A stretch of DNA of 64,000 bases. Source: Lycocorax pyrrhopterus obiensis. Taxonomy: Eukaryota; Chordata; Aves; Passeriformes; Paradisaeidae. The position numbers were made by a program, and so were the translations under genes. The stretch spans positions 620,001 to 684,000 of the forward strand of contig JACSVZ010000038.1 of NCBI GenBank assembly GCA_014706295.1, given 5' to 3'. Within the stretch, counting starts at the first letter, position 1, and every line of letters begins with the position of its first letter. Below the pieces are notes generated by a model. It had not been told where the DNA came from. It did no database searches and worked only from the letters and a program-made list of their open reading frames with translations. This document shows, in pieces, positions 15,101 to 26,790 of this stretch.

Positions 15101-18100
15101 TCACTCATTTGCTCATTTTCCCAAGTGGGAGACAAGCAGCCCATGATCCTGAAGTGGCGGATCCTGTCTGCCACCAACGACCTGGACCGGGTGTCGGCCG
15201 TGGCGCTGCCAAAGCTGCCAATCTCCCTGACCAACACCGATCTGAAGGTGGCAAACGACACCAAGTTCTTCCCTGGACTGGGTAAGGAGTTCCTGTTGTC
15301 TTCCTCCTAAACATGTGGCTTTTGCCCAAAATTTCACCTTCTGAGCTGTGGCTGAAGTAAGAATGGGAGCAAAGCACATGGAATGCTGAAGGAAAACTTT
15401 CAGACAGGGTGTCTTCCCAGCCATCCTGCTGTGTTTCCATGGGGAGAGGCTGTGAAATGCTGATGGCAAGGCTGTGAGCCCCCAGCCCTTTGGCTTCTCC
15501 ATGGGCTTCAGTGGTGGCCACTGCTTCAGGCTGTGCCACGCTGGGAGGAGCTGCTTGCTTAGCCTTGCTTGTCTCCTGTCCCCAGGCCTGGCCTTGGCTT
15601 TCCATGATGGCAGTGTCCACATCGTGCACCGGCTGTCCCTGCAGATGATGGCCGTGTTCTACGGCTCCTCCTCGCAGCGCCCCGTGGACGAGCCGACCCT
15701 CAAGCGCCCGCGCACCTCGGGGTCCCTGGTGCACTTCAAGGCCATGCAGCTCTCCTGGACATCGCTGGCCCTGGCTGGCGTGGACAGTCACGGGAAGGTT
15801 GGTGCTTTCTTACGGTGGGGTTATTTCTCACCCAGGCTCTCTGAGGGATGATGGGTTGCTCAGAGAACACTGGGAATTCCAGCTGTGAGATTCATATCAG
15901 GAAGGGATGTACTCTGTCACTGCAGGAATTGTCGCTAGGTCAGGAGTGAGCTGCATTAGGCCCCTTGTTGTGTTGTAGTTTTGTGGGATGGTTTTAAGCC
16001 CGTTCCTGATGCCAGTTTCCCTTTGGTTCCTCCCTTCAGCTGAGCATGCTCCGCATCTCCCCCTCCATGGGCCACGTGCTGGACATGAACATGTCCCTGC
16101 GGCACTTGCTATTCCTGTTGGAGTACTGCATGGTGACCGGCTACGACTGGTGGGACATCCTGCTCCACGTCCAGCCCAGCATGGTGCAGAACCTGGTGGA
16201 GAAGCTGCACGAGGAGTACATGCGCCAGAACGCGGCCCTGCAGCAGGTCAGTGGGTGGGAGCTCTGGGCTCGCTCCCAGGGTGGGCACAGGGGGAGCTCA
16301 GGGACTTGGAGGGGGGAGCAGCCAGTGCCAGTCCTCAGGACATGGGTGGCTCTGCCTGGCTGTGCTCTCTGAGTGCCCGGCTCGGGCAGTGGCGGAGCTG
16401 GGAAGAGCCTCCATGTCACCAGCGTTCACTTTCACTGACATCAGCGGGTCTCTACCTGTTGGAAACTCGGGGTGAGATGGTGAAGTCTATTTTTGGCAGA
16501 TTCTGGGAACAGCAGCACGTGCCCAGCGCAGCGCTCACGTGCGCAGCGTGCACTGTTCCTGTCGCTCCTGCGGCAGAAAGGGAGAGCAGAGAATAAAGCA
16601 GAGCAGCAGCTTTAATGAGCTTATGCTAATTCTGCCTTTCCTTGTGCCTTTTGCTGCGTTTCCCCGTCGCTCAGGTGCTCTCCACGCGCATCGTTGCCAT
16701 GAAGGCGTCGCTGTGCAAGCTCTCCTCCAGCACCATCGCCCGTGTGTGTGACTACCACGCCAAGCTCTTCCTCATCGCCATCAGCTGCACCCTGAAGTCG
16801 CTGCTGCGCCCGCACTTCCTCAACACCCCTGACAAGAGCCCCGGGGACCGGCTCACCGAGATCTGCTCCAAGATCACGGATGTAGGTACTGACTGCTCAC
16901 AGCATCCCTCGCTGCCTTCCCAAAGTTTGGGATTGGATCGTTCCCTGCGGTGTCACAGTCTCATAGTAACTCCTGGGTTTGAGGAGGAGGAGAAGGGTGA
17001 CCTCCACAGGGAGGGTGTGAGGTTTGGATCCATCTTCCTGAGCCAGGCAATGTCTTGCTTCTCTTCCAGACATTGACAAGGTGATGATTAACCTGAAGAC
17101 AGAAGAGTTTGTCCTGGAGATGACAACACTGCAGTCCCTGCAGCAGCTCATTCAGTGGGTGGGGGATTTTGTGCTGTACCTGCTGGCCAGCCTTCCCAAC
17201 CAGGTGAGATCTGGGGTGCCAGGAACATGCTGAGAGGGCACAAACACCCATGGGCAGTGCTGGGGAGCTTTGTCCAGGGCACACAGGGCCACATGTCCCT
17301 GTCAGCACGGGCACTGGGGAGGAGTAAAGAACAGCAGAATTAGAGAATGGCCCTTCCCATGCCTGTGTGGGGCTGGTGACCAGTGCGGTACCTGGGGGAC
17401 TTGGGGACACTCCTGTTGCAGCTCTGCAGAGGTATCACCTTCAGGTCACCCTGCAGCGGTGTTCCGTAGGGTGTGTGCTGCTGGAAGCAGGAGCTGTCTG
17501 GATGCAGTGGGGTGGCTGGGGCCGGTGTGAGCCCCACCTGGGCCGGTGTGAGCCCCACCCACGCCGCTGTCCCCCCGCAGGGCTCCCCGGTGCGTCCCGG
17601 ACACAGCTTCCTGCGCGACGGCGCGTCCCTCGGCATGTTCCGGGAGCTCATGGTGGTGATCCGCATCTGGGGGCTGCTGAAGCCCAGCTGCCTCCCCGTC
17701 TACACGGCAACCTCCGACACCCAGGACAGCATGTCCCTGCTCTTCCGGCTCCTGACCAAGCTCTGGCTGTGCTGTGAGTGTGGCCGGTTCCCTGAACTGT
17801 AATTCCTGCAACAGCGGGGTGGGACGTGACTCCGAGGGGGTCTGGCACATTCAGAAAGGGCAAGTGCAGCTGCCAAGGTTATTGTTTTCCAGGCTGAGTT
17901 GGCAGTGGAGGAGGAGGCTGCACGCAGCTCTCTGGAGCTCTGAAGGAGAAATGCAAAGGTCACACGGGTTCTTTCCTTCATTTCCCACGCAGGTCGTGAG
18001 GAAAATCACATCACGGAGCCTGACGATGCCCTGATCGACGAGTGCTGCCTCCTGCCCAGCCAGCTGCTCATTCCCAACATTGACTGGCTGCCCATCAACG

Positions 18101-19529
18101 ACGGCATCATCAGCAAGCTGCAGAACAAGCAGCTGGTCCGGCTGCAGTTTGGGAAAGCTCCCGGGCTCGTTGGCCACACTGTCTCTTCCCAGTTCGATGC
18201 CTTTGTCAGGTACAAACCTCTGGAACGAGTCAGTGCCATGGTGAGAAGGGGGCTTGGCAGCTCTGAGGTTTGGCTTGTCTCCTTGCCGCTGGGACCCAAG
18301 AGCAGTTTGTCCTCTGTGCTTGAATCCGTTTCTCGGCTTGTGATGGGCTGGGAATTTTAAGTACTGAAAAGTGATAGCAAAGGGGGGGAAAAACCCCATT
18401 AATTAATGTGATTAATTGTGTCATTGTGACCATGAATCTCGTGGCACTGGGTGGGCAAGTGGGCAGAGCCTCTGCCATGTTGGCCAGTGAAATACAGCTC
18501 CCTGTGCTGGGAGCAGCTCATGGAAAGTGACCCTCTAGGAAAGTCCTGTTCTCCCTCCCCAGGGCCCCTGGACAGCCCAAAATTGACCACCTGAGGCGGC
18601 TGCACCTGGGCGCGTACCCAACGGAGGAATGCAAGTCCTGTACCAGGTAAGTGACACTTGCAGTGGAGCTTGGGCGGGACTTGGACTGTCTGTGCCCTTC
18701 AGGAGCTCTCCAAGGCTGGTTGTGGCTGTGGTTAAGGTGTCCCCAACCTGGAACACCCAGATCTTTGTCAGAGAGTGGCGGTGTTGCAGCCTGGCCCTGG
18801 GTTAAAAATCAAAGAGATCAGATCAGGCTCTTAAATTAATCTGGCCTGGAGGAGACCCTACAGCAACTCCTTTATGTGATGCCCAGTTCTGTGGGTCTGG
18901 TCATTAAAGCACCTGTGTGGTCACAGCAGAGCTGGAGGGAGGAACCACCACACTGTCCCTGCTCCCATTTTGGGGTCATCTTTCCACCAGGCTCGCATTT
19001 CGTGCTGTCCTATCCATCCACCCTCATGGGAGAGCCTGGATTTCAGGATAATGGCTCAGGGAACAAACATCCATCTAAGTCATGTGATTGAATTAGCTTT
19101 AATTACTGGTTTTAATAGAAAGCCTCTGTAGCAGATCATTTTTGTGAGATGACTGTCAGTTGTTTCATGTATAAACAGCAGCTGGGGCTGTTCCTTGCCA
19201 GGCTCCAGCTCCAGCAGAGCCCTCAGCGGGATCGTTGCTCGCTGGTTTCAGCTGGTTTTGGTGCTCACAAGTGTCACCTGCAGATGACAGGAGCTGGTTT
19301 CCCCCACGGATACCCAGATCCCTGTGTGATCCATGCAGCACCCCAGCAGTGCTGGCTCTCCACTGCCCCCCGGGCTGGCTGCACCCTCCGTGTCCCCCCC
19401 AGGTGTGGCTGTGTCACCATGCTGAAGTCGCCCAACAAGGTGACAGCGGTGAAGCAGTGGGAGCAGCGCTGGATCAAGAACTGCCTGTGTGGGGGGCTGT
19501 GGAGGAAGATGCCCCTCAGCTACTCCTGA
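12187..19529 (+). CDS. MED16: Mediator complex subunit 16
   Basis: Complete gene of 14 coding exons: 12187-12322, 12706-12813, 12942-13111, 13651-14082, 14355-14460, 15126-15281, 15586-15797, 16040-16246, 16675-16885, 17070-17203, 17581-17773, 17993-18209, 18563-18646 and 19403-19529. They sum to 830 codons plus TGA, close to the human 841/877-aa isoforms. The protein starts [15 protein letters not shown]. It has an N-terminal WD40-type propeller over about the first 480 residues (for example the [17 protein letters not shown] repeat) and an alpha-helical C-terminal half. Near the end it carries the cysteine cluster ECKSCTRCGCVT, a possible metal site. MED16 (TRAP95) belongs to the Mediator tail module and links activators to Pol II in the nucleus. 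The C-terminus ends [12 protein letters not shown], like the shorter human isoform. Confidence 0.96.
17520..17559 (+). repeat. Two-copy 21-bp direct repeat in MED16 intron
   Basis: GGCCGGTGTGAGCCCCACC occurs at 17520-17538 and again at 17541-17559, about 20 bp before the acceptor of the exon at 17581. It looks like a small local duplication. Confidence 0.85.
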
Positions 19530-20071
19530 GCCCTTCCCGGGGTGCAGTGGGGGCCACGAGCTGCACGGGGCTCCCTTCACGGAGGTTTTGGGACAAGGGA
19601 GTGGCAGCTCCTCTCCCTCGTGCTGGAAAAACTGCTGCTGCTCATCCTTGGTTGAGCTGTGCTGGAAAACAGAGCTGAGGGAGCTCTGCCTCTTTTACCA
19701 GGGAAGAGCTGGAAAGGAATGCCTGAGGTTTCCCCATCATTTGGGGCCCGGGAGGGGAGAGCCTGGCTGTGTTTCAGGGCTGTGCCAGCGGAGCAGCCAC
19801 GTCCCAGCAGCTGCCCTGGCCTGGGCAGAGTGTGGTGATGGGGTGGCTGGTGAGGAACAAAGTCCCAGCTGAGGGGAGCACACCTGGTACCTCACATCCA
19901 TCCTGTGCCTCTGGCTGCTTGGGAAGTGCCACATGGGTTGGGCACTCCTGATCCCTCAGCAAACTTGCCCCTCTGACAGGAGTTGGCTCCTGTGTGCCCA
20001 TCGTTTGATGGGAGCAGGAACATGAGTGCTGTTGCCTGGAGTGAACTCTCCCTTTGCCTCTTGCTGTTGTA

Positions 20072-20077
20072 AATAAA
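20072..20077 (+). terminator. MED16 poly(A) signal
   Basis: AATAAA about 540 bp after the MED16 stop codon, followed at 20101-20130 by a strongly GT-rich downstream element (tgtggtttgtgtctgtggtg). The MED16 3' UTR is therefore about 19530-20095. Confidence 0.85.
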
Positions 20078-20099
20078 AATCCTCTGAATTTTGTACAGA

Positions 20100-21470
20100 A
20101 CCGTGTGGTTTGTGTCTGTGGTGTGATGTGGCCACCCAGTGTGGGGCCGGGGCAGCAGAGCCACGGGAGGGCTGCCAGAGCATCTGTCAGGAAAGGAACC
20201 ACCATTGTTGGGAAAAAGGGGAAGGGGAAATGGATGTTTTCAAGGTTTGCCTTATGGATACTCGAGGAAAAAACATCAAATCCTTGGGGTTGGGGTTGTG
20301 TAAGCCTCCAGCTTCGGGCAGAGCTGGACACTTGAGCGTGCCAGAGGAGGAGCGTTCCTGCTGCAGCCAAAAATCCTTTTGGACTTTTGCCCTCTCTTGG
20401 CCCCCTCAGCTGCTGCTGCCCCGGCAGGAAATCACAACCTGGAGGCAGCGTGGCTGTGCCTGTGGAGCCCCAGCCCTCTGGGGGTGATCGGGGCCCGCTC
20501 CTCTCCCACAGGTCCTTCAGCTCTTAGGGAGGAGAGCCTGGAGCCTTGTGCTGCTGCTGCATCCCAGCCAGCAATTCCAGCTCCCCACAGACCGTTTAAG
20601 AGAGGGAGTGAGCCAGTCTTAGTACATTCCTTTCCCTCTGGAACCGTGATTTCATTATTCTTGAGAGCTGGAGCTGGTGACAGAGAGTTCATCCCTCGAC
20701 TCCAGCGAATGTTTTGCTGCGCACAGCTGTAAGAGCTGTACAGACCTCTCCCCCTTGCTACTCTGCTGGTAATTAGGGACAATCAAATGGCTAATTAGGA
20801 AACTGCACCTTGTTAAGGCTCTTTTCCCCTGTAAGTAAAACTCAAACCGGGCCCTCTGTGAGCTCCTTAGAGAACAGGTTTGGGGTTATTTAATGTTTGA
20901 TTTGGAGCAGGGAACAGCAGCATAGCAGTGGGATGGAGACACATTCGTGTCCTCCTTGTCCCTCTGCTGACCATGGAGCTCCTGGGATGGGACTGGAAGG
21001 GTCTGGCAGTGCCCTGGGCCGTGCTGCTGCCCTGCTCCCTCCGGGATAGGGCAGTGGGAGAGCAGGGGTCTGGGGGTGACCAGGGTTGTGGTGGGAAGAT
21101 GGGGGCTCTGCCCCGCCCTGCCCCTCAGCTCCTGGGACAAGGGGGTCCCAGTGAGAATCCTGCTGGGTCCCAGCACGGATCCCACCGTGGGAGCTGGAGC
21201 TGCCACTGCCATATCAGCAACAGGCAGATTCTGCTTTCCCAAATATTCACACAATGACCCTGTGGGAGGTCCCAGATCTCGATCCTATCGTGGCCACACA
21301 CTGCAGGATGTGTCCCCTGCTCCCACCCAAGGCCACACCATCCCCAAGGGCTCAAGCTCAGCATGTCCCACCCCATGTCCAGGTCCCCCGGGCAGGGGTT
21401 CCCACGCAGATCCCCCCAGTTCCCCCCATGCACCCGTCTCCCCCAGCCCAGCAGCTCTGCAGGAATCATC
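20100..21470. other. MED16-CFD intergenic spacer, no gene seen
   Basis: The two flanking genes converge here. I see no reading frame with domain features, no recognisable repeat and no RNA gene on either strand. Confidence 0.6.
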
Positions 21471-21472
21471 AC

Positions 21473-21478
21473 TTTATT
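21473..21478 (-). terminator. CFD poly(A) signal
   Basis: AATAAA on the minus strand (tttatt on plus), about 290 bp beyond the CFD stop codon. It defines a CFD 3' UTR of roughly 21455-21769. Confidence 0.8.
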
Positions 21479-21769
21479 GCAGCAGTTGCAGACAGCATTT
21501 TGGGCACCTTCAGCAAAGCCTGTTGAGGGCTGTGACCTCCAATTCTCCCCCACCTGGGCCCTGCGCTTTGTGAGTGGGGGGCCAGGGACCCCCTTCCTTG
21601 GTTCCTCGCCAGTCCCCTGGCCCAGCCCTCCCTCCTGGCGTGGGGGGACGCTCCGGCAGCGGGGTGGGCAGCAGTGGGAGCCCCTGGCACGCAGCGGAGC
21701 GGCACTGCGGGTGCTCTGGCCGTGCTGGCAGCAGCAAGCCGTGGCATGGAGCAGGTCCCTGCGGTGCCC

Positions 21770-23636
21770 TCAGCGAGTGCCCCCCTCCTTGTCCGCAGAG
21801 GCCATGACACTGTCGATCCAGGCCGCGTACGGGGCTATGCGGGTGTAGATGGCCGGTTTCTTGTAGTTGCCGCAGACACGGGAGCCGGCCGTGACCACCC
21901 CCTCGGCCACCCCGTTGCAGACCAGGGGGCCACCGGAGTCTCCCTGCAGGACCAAAGCTCATCAGCATGGCCAATGGTTTGCTGGACACCCCAGCCCATC
22001 TCCCACCCCTCATTCCTGCCTCCAGGCTCCTGTGAGCAGCCAGCACAGGACCCCCTCACCCTGGGGACGTTGTCCCCTCCTGCTCCGCAGCCCCTCGCCT
22101 CTCCCAGGCTCTGAGCATTGTCCCCTCTTGCCCCCTCCCAGCCCTCCAGGGGTCCAGCCGTGCTTCTGTGGTGGGCGTGCGGTACCTTGCAGGTGTCCAT
22201 CCTGCGGGAGTCGGTGCACATCATGTTCTCGGTGATGGTGCCGTCGTGGCGCGTGCGGTGGTTGCAGACGTCGCGGCTGATCACCGGCCGCTCCACCTGG
22301 TGCAGCTTGTCCGGCCGGCGGCCGCTGTGGTCGATGGTGCCCCATCCGGCCACCTCGCACACCGTGTCGGCCGCCACGTCCCTGTCCTCCCGCTGGAAGG
22401 GCAGCACCCGCACATCTGTGTTCAGCTCTGCTTTCTCCTCCAGCTGCCACAAAGCCAGCAGGGATCCAGGTCATGGGGCAGTTGTGCCCAGGACCCAGCA
22501 GGGCACAGTGAGCCCAGTCCTGATACCGGGACCACCCCGGCCTCAGCCACACTCAAGGCTTTGCCTCCTGAATGAAGCCCCAGGGTGCAGCCAGATACCA
22601 GAGCTGGAGCTATGAGGAGGATGGAGGCATTTGGACACAGCTCAAAGGTCTTTGGTGGGGGAAGCAGGGATGGTCCCATGGGACAAAGGATGGACAGGGG
22701 AACCAGGCCCAGCCTGACCATGAGGATTTCCTCCGGCCAGTCAGTGACCCTGTAGTGACCCAAGTGACAGCGGGATTTGCAGGAACGGGGCTGTGCCTGG
22801 TGGGGAGGAGGGTCCCATCAGCTGCCAGCCCACCTGGAGGAGGAGAAGGTCATCCTTGTTGTTGTGGATGTTGCTGCCAGGGTGGGGGAACTGGGCGCGC
22901 ACTTGGTACAGGCGTTTGTGGGGCTCCGGTTCCGTCAGCGAGTGGGCACCCAGCAGCACCTGGAAGAGTTTGTCACCCCTGGAAGAGAGTCAGAGTGTGG
23001 GACAAACAGCTGGGGGTGTCACTGCACCCAGCCATGGAAATGGGGTGCTGTGGGGGGTTGGAGAGCCCACCAGAGAGCTCCGAGAGGTCCTGCAGCCCCT
23101 GCCCAGTCCTCGCTGCAGGTGAGACCTCAGTCCCATGCTCTGACACCGGGGTCGAGGCTATGGAGTGGGATTTGGCCTGAGTCCAGCAGCCCCCCCAGCC
23201 ATGTACTGACCCCCACACACACTCACGTCTCCTCGGTGCAGTGGGCAGCGCTCAGCACCCACTGCTCAGCGATGAGGAAGCCCCCACAGACGTGCTGCCC
23301 GTCCATCTGCAGCGAGGCCATGTACGGCTTCAGGTGGGGCTTGGCTACCGAGCCCCTCAGGATCCGTCCCCGGGGCTGCCCTGCAGGAGAGAGGCCGGCT
23401 CAGCCGAGGGGCACGGGGCAGCGTCCCTTGGTCCCTTCCCAGGATGCCTGGACCCCTCCTTGTGGGCTGCACCAGCACCTGGCTGCAGGTGGAGGCAGGA
23501 ATTGGGGAGCTGGGCAGGAACCCCCGCGCTGGGGACGTCGCTGCCCTGGGGTGCAGGGGGTGCACTCACCATTCACTGGGGCCCAGAGCAGCAGCAGCAG
23601 CGCCAGGACAAGGACGGGAGCAGGACTCGGCCCCAT
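21770..23636 (-). CDS. CFD: Complement factor D (adipsin)
   Basis: Complete five-exon gene on the minus strand: 23570-23636, 23227-23380, 22834-22978, 22186-22443 and 21770-21943, giving 265 codons plus TGA (human 253). Residues 1-23 are a signal peptide rich in Leu; QPRGR (24-28) is a short activation peptide ending in Arg, cut in mammals by MASP-3; the mature chymotrypsin-fold protease starts ILRG at 29. The triad is His69 (LSAAHC), Asp117 (KDDLLLLQ) and Ser211 (GDSGGP). Asp205, equivalent to position 189, gives Arg specificity, and all eight disulfide cysteines are present. Factor D is a secreted protease that cleaves factor B bound to C3b, starting the alternative complement pathway. Unusual: Arg at position 31, where family members have Gly (ILGG). 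Confidence 0.95.
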
Positions 23637-23766
23637 GGCTGCAGAGCCCGGCGGTGCCTCTGCCCGGCTGGGGGGTGTGCGGGAGTTTTGGGGTGCGCAG
23701 GGGCTGGGGGAGCACACGGGGGCTGCGGGACGGACGCTGCTCACCCGGGGCTGGGGCTGGGACTCG

Positions 23767-23774
23767 CTTTTATG
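23767..23774 (-). promoter_or_regulatory. TATA-like box of CFD
   Basis: CATAAAAG on the minus strand, about 130 bp upstream of the CFD start codon; transcription would begin near 23740. A TATA-type promoter fits a tissue-restricted secreted protease. The assignment rests on position and motif only. Confidence 0.5.
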
Positions 23775-23779
23775 TCCAG

Positions 23780-25780
23780 TTTGGGGCAGGAAGGGGGGGG
23801 GCGGAGGGAGCGGGGGGGTTTCCGCAGCGTGGGCTGAATGTTTTGAAATATTCAGCTTATAAAAGGGGTCAAGAGTTCCCGGCACAAACAGCGCGGGAGG
23901 AGGAAACAGCCCGGCCCAGCTGCCGGCCCTGGCACCCGCCGCCGGGGATTTCTGCGCCGGGGTTTTTAATGCGGAAAAAGTTCAGGCTCTTGGCAAATGA
24001 AGGCTCCGGCAAATTCTATCGCCGCTCCGCCCCCCGCAGGAGCAGGGGCCCCCGCCCGGCCCTGATGGGTGCTGGGTGCCAGCTCGGTGGGTGCCCAGGG
24101 ATACAAACGCGTCCCCTGGGTTTGCCCTTGGGCTGACGAGGACAGCGGGGTCATCCCTGCACCGAGGGGGCTCCTGCAGGGCTGGGGGCGGCGGTGATGG
24201 GAGGAGTGATGGCAGCGACAGGGGCGGTGTCCGGGATGCCGGTGGCGGTGGCAGCCCCGGTCGCCTCTGCCTTTCTTCCCGGTGCCACTAAGCGGAGCCA
24301 CCGCCTCGGCTCCCGCCCGGTCCCGGCGCGTCCCCGAGCTCCGGAGCCGCCCGGAGCCCCCGCCTGGGCTCGTTCCCGGAGCCTCTCACCCCGCATCGAG
24401 GTCTCGCTGCCTCGCCCCTTGCCGGGATGGCCACCGGCCACCGTGGCCACCGTGGCCACGCACAGCTGCGACCGGCCGCGCTCCCGCCAGCGCAGCCGGG
24501 ACCGAGCAGGGCTCCTGGGGACACCCCACAAGGGGCTGAAGCCCACCCTCTCCTTCTCCTCCTGCTCCACGAGCCTTTACAGCTCCGAGCTGCAGCATTC
24601 CCTTTGTCCGGCTGCGCAGACGCCCCATCGCCCCAACCTCTGACCCCCCGACCCCCCCAAGCCAATGGACCCATGGTCAGCAGCTGGCCGGACTCATCGG
24701 CGAGGAGGGGGCCGGGCGCTGGGGGTCCCCGGAGGCTCAGGTGTCCCTCTGCAGTGGTGGCTTCGCCTCCCCGCTGTCCCCACGTGCTGGTGGCACACGG
24801 TGGGCAGGGGTCAGAGCACGCGGCGTGGTGGCGTTGCGGGAGGCGGCCGAGTCCGGCTCAAAACAGGGATTTTCCGCAGGGAGGGCGGCTTAACCGCAGC
24901 TTCCAGGGATTCGGGGTTTAGATGTTAAATACGCCGGGAGATTTCTGCCCACTTAGGGCCAAAAATGGAACAAAGGCACCGTGTGGAGCCAGGGCTGCTC
25001 AGACCCCGGACAGCACCGTGACAGGGTGGGCAGTGGGCGGCTGGGGGGAACGAGTGAGTGTGGGGTGCAGGAAATGGGGTGCAGGGTGGGGTACAGGGTA
25101 GGGCACAGCCGGGATCCTCTGCAGAGCCGGGGGCAGGGGCAGACGGAGCTGGGTGCTGCTGCCTCTGCCGGGAGGTGCCAGGAGGCTCCAGAAAGCACAG
25201 GGAGCTGCACCCACCTCCCCAGGCCCAAATTTGGGACACACAAGGCTCCTGCTTGTGGAGTCCCCGGCACAAGGCTCCTGCTGAGGGTGGCCCCTGGCAC
25301 CGTCCCTGGGGCTACTCGTGAGCGTGGGTCCAGGACTCGCCCCGAGTCCCCCCCTGAAGCCCCCGGGTGCCACGGGCAGGGCAGGCACCCCCCGGCCGCA
25401 AGAGCCCAGGTGGGGGCTGGCAGAGCTCTGGGGCGGTGGGTTTGGGGGTCACGCACCCCCGTGATGCGGGACCTCCGCTTGGGCACCCCTCGGGTCCCCA
25501 CAGGCCCTGGGCAAGCGAGGGGGCTCTGCAGGGCAGGAGGGGCCTCGGGGCGGGGGACAACCCCGCAGCACAGGGGGGCAGGGGGGCTGATCGGGGGGCC
25601 GGCGGTGGAGGCAGCCCGGCTTGGGGGCGGCCCCGGGACCCCCCGAGCCCCTCGGTGCCCGGGTATGGTCCGGGGTTCGGAGCGGTGCGGAGGGAGGTCG
25701 GTCCCACGGCTGTCCTCGGCCCCGCCCGGCCCTTTGTCTCGCCTCGATCCCCCCGCGACCTCCCGAACCCCACTCAGACC
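23780..25780. other. CFD-PLPPR3 spacer, no gene seen
   Basis: About 2 kb, partly CpG-dense (roughly 24000-24600 and again after 25600). The long open frames are Pro/Arg/Gly/Ala-rich without trypsin-fold motifs (no GDSGGP, no TAAHC). Mammals carry ELANE, PRTN3 and AZU1 in this interval; none is recognisable here. A TATAAAAGG on the plus strand at 23858 has no reading frame behind it. Confidence 0.6.
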
Positions 25781-25884
25781 ACCCCAGCCCCCCATCCCTG
25801 GACCGACGGGGGCTCGATGGGGGCTCGGCGGGGGCTCGGCGCCCCGGGAGGGGCCGGGGGCGGCGGGGCGGAGCGGGGGGCGGC

Positions 25885-26051
25885 GGGCGAGGGAGGAGGA
25901 GAAGGAGGAGGAGGAGGCGGCGGGGGCGGAGGAAGCCGCCGCTCCCCGCGCTCCGCCGAGGCAGGAGCATCCCGGATCCCGGGGACATCCCCCCCCCCAG
26001 CCGCCGCTACCGCCGCCCCCCTCCCCGCTGCGCCCCGGGGCCGCCGCTGAG
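25885..26051 (+). promoter_or_regulatory. PLPPR3 promoter region and noncoding exon 1
   Basis: A CpG island with a GGA/GGC-rich purine run (about 25890-25935) ends in a donor, CTGAG/GTGAGTGG, with GT at 26052. This would splice to the acceptor at 26745-26746 (cccccacag) just before the exon with the PLPPR3 start. The left boundary is approximate and the start site is not determined. Confidence 0.5.
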
Positions 26052-26790
26052 GTGAGTGGGGGGCACAGACCGGCACAAAGGGCCGCTCCTCCCTCCCCCG
26101 ACACCCCCTCCCATCCCTCGGCCCCGACCCCCGCCCGCGGCTGCGGCACCGTCCCTGGGAAGGGGAGGTTCCCCGCTGCGCCCCCCGCCCTCCCTCTCAT
26201 ACCCCCGGTTAATGCCCCGTTCTTACCCCCCCTTCATTGCCCCTCGCCGTTGCCCCTCGTGGCTCCATCCCCGTTGTCCTCCCTCCTCGTTTCGCAGCCC
26301 GGGCTCGGTGCAATCTCGTGGGGCTGGGGCCGGGAGGGCTCGGGGAACCCCATCCCCGGCCCGGCTCTGCGGGCGGCACACCCCCTCTGCACGCCCTCCG
26401 CAGCAGCCTCGCCGCCTGTCGCGGTAGTGACCGCCTGTCGCGACAGACGAGCCTCCGCCCCACCTGTTGTCACAGCCCCTGGCTCGGCTGGGCCCCCCCC
26501 CCGGGGCGCTTGGGGCTCCACTCGGGGCGCCGGCACCCCCAGTTCCGGCTGCGTCTCTCTGGTGAGCGGGGGCAGTGGGGTGACCTGGGGGTGACCAGGG
26601 GTGACATGGGGTGCCCGTACCCCTGCAGGGCCGGGTGGTGGCCCAGGGGTGCTCATCCCCCTCGGGAGTCAGGGACTGGAGGGGTGGCCAGGGGTGACTG
26701 GGGCTGCCCATCCCCCTGCCATGTGGTGACACTCGTGCCCCCACAGGGTGGAGGCAGAGCCCGGTGGGACCCTCGTGCTTGCCCAGGACC

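Noticed and set aside
18210..18238. Read-through of the MED16 exon ending [11 protein letters not shown]
   Set aside because: The donor GTACAA at 18210 and the acceptor at 18562 restore the conserved [16 protein letters not shown] sequence, so this is intron.
23858..23866. TATAAAAGG on the plus strand between CFD and PLPPR3
   Set aside because: No start codon with a plausible product or splice donor follows; the PLPPR3 start region is 2 kb away in a CpG island.
24953..26594. Overlapping open frames over 400-530 codons on both strands
   Set aside because: CpG-island composition explains them; no family features, and they cross the PLPPR3 noncoding exon.
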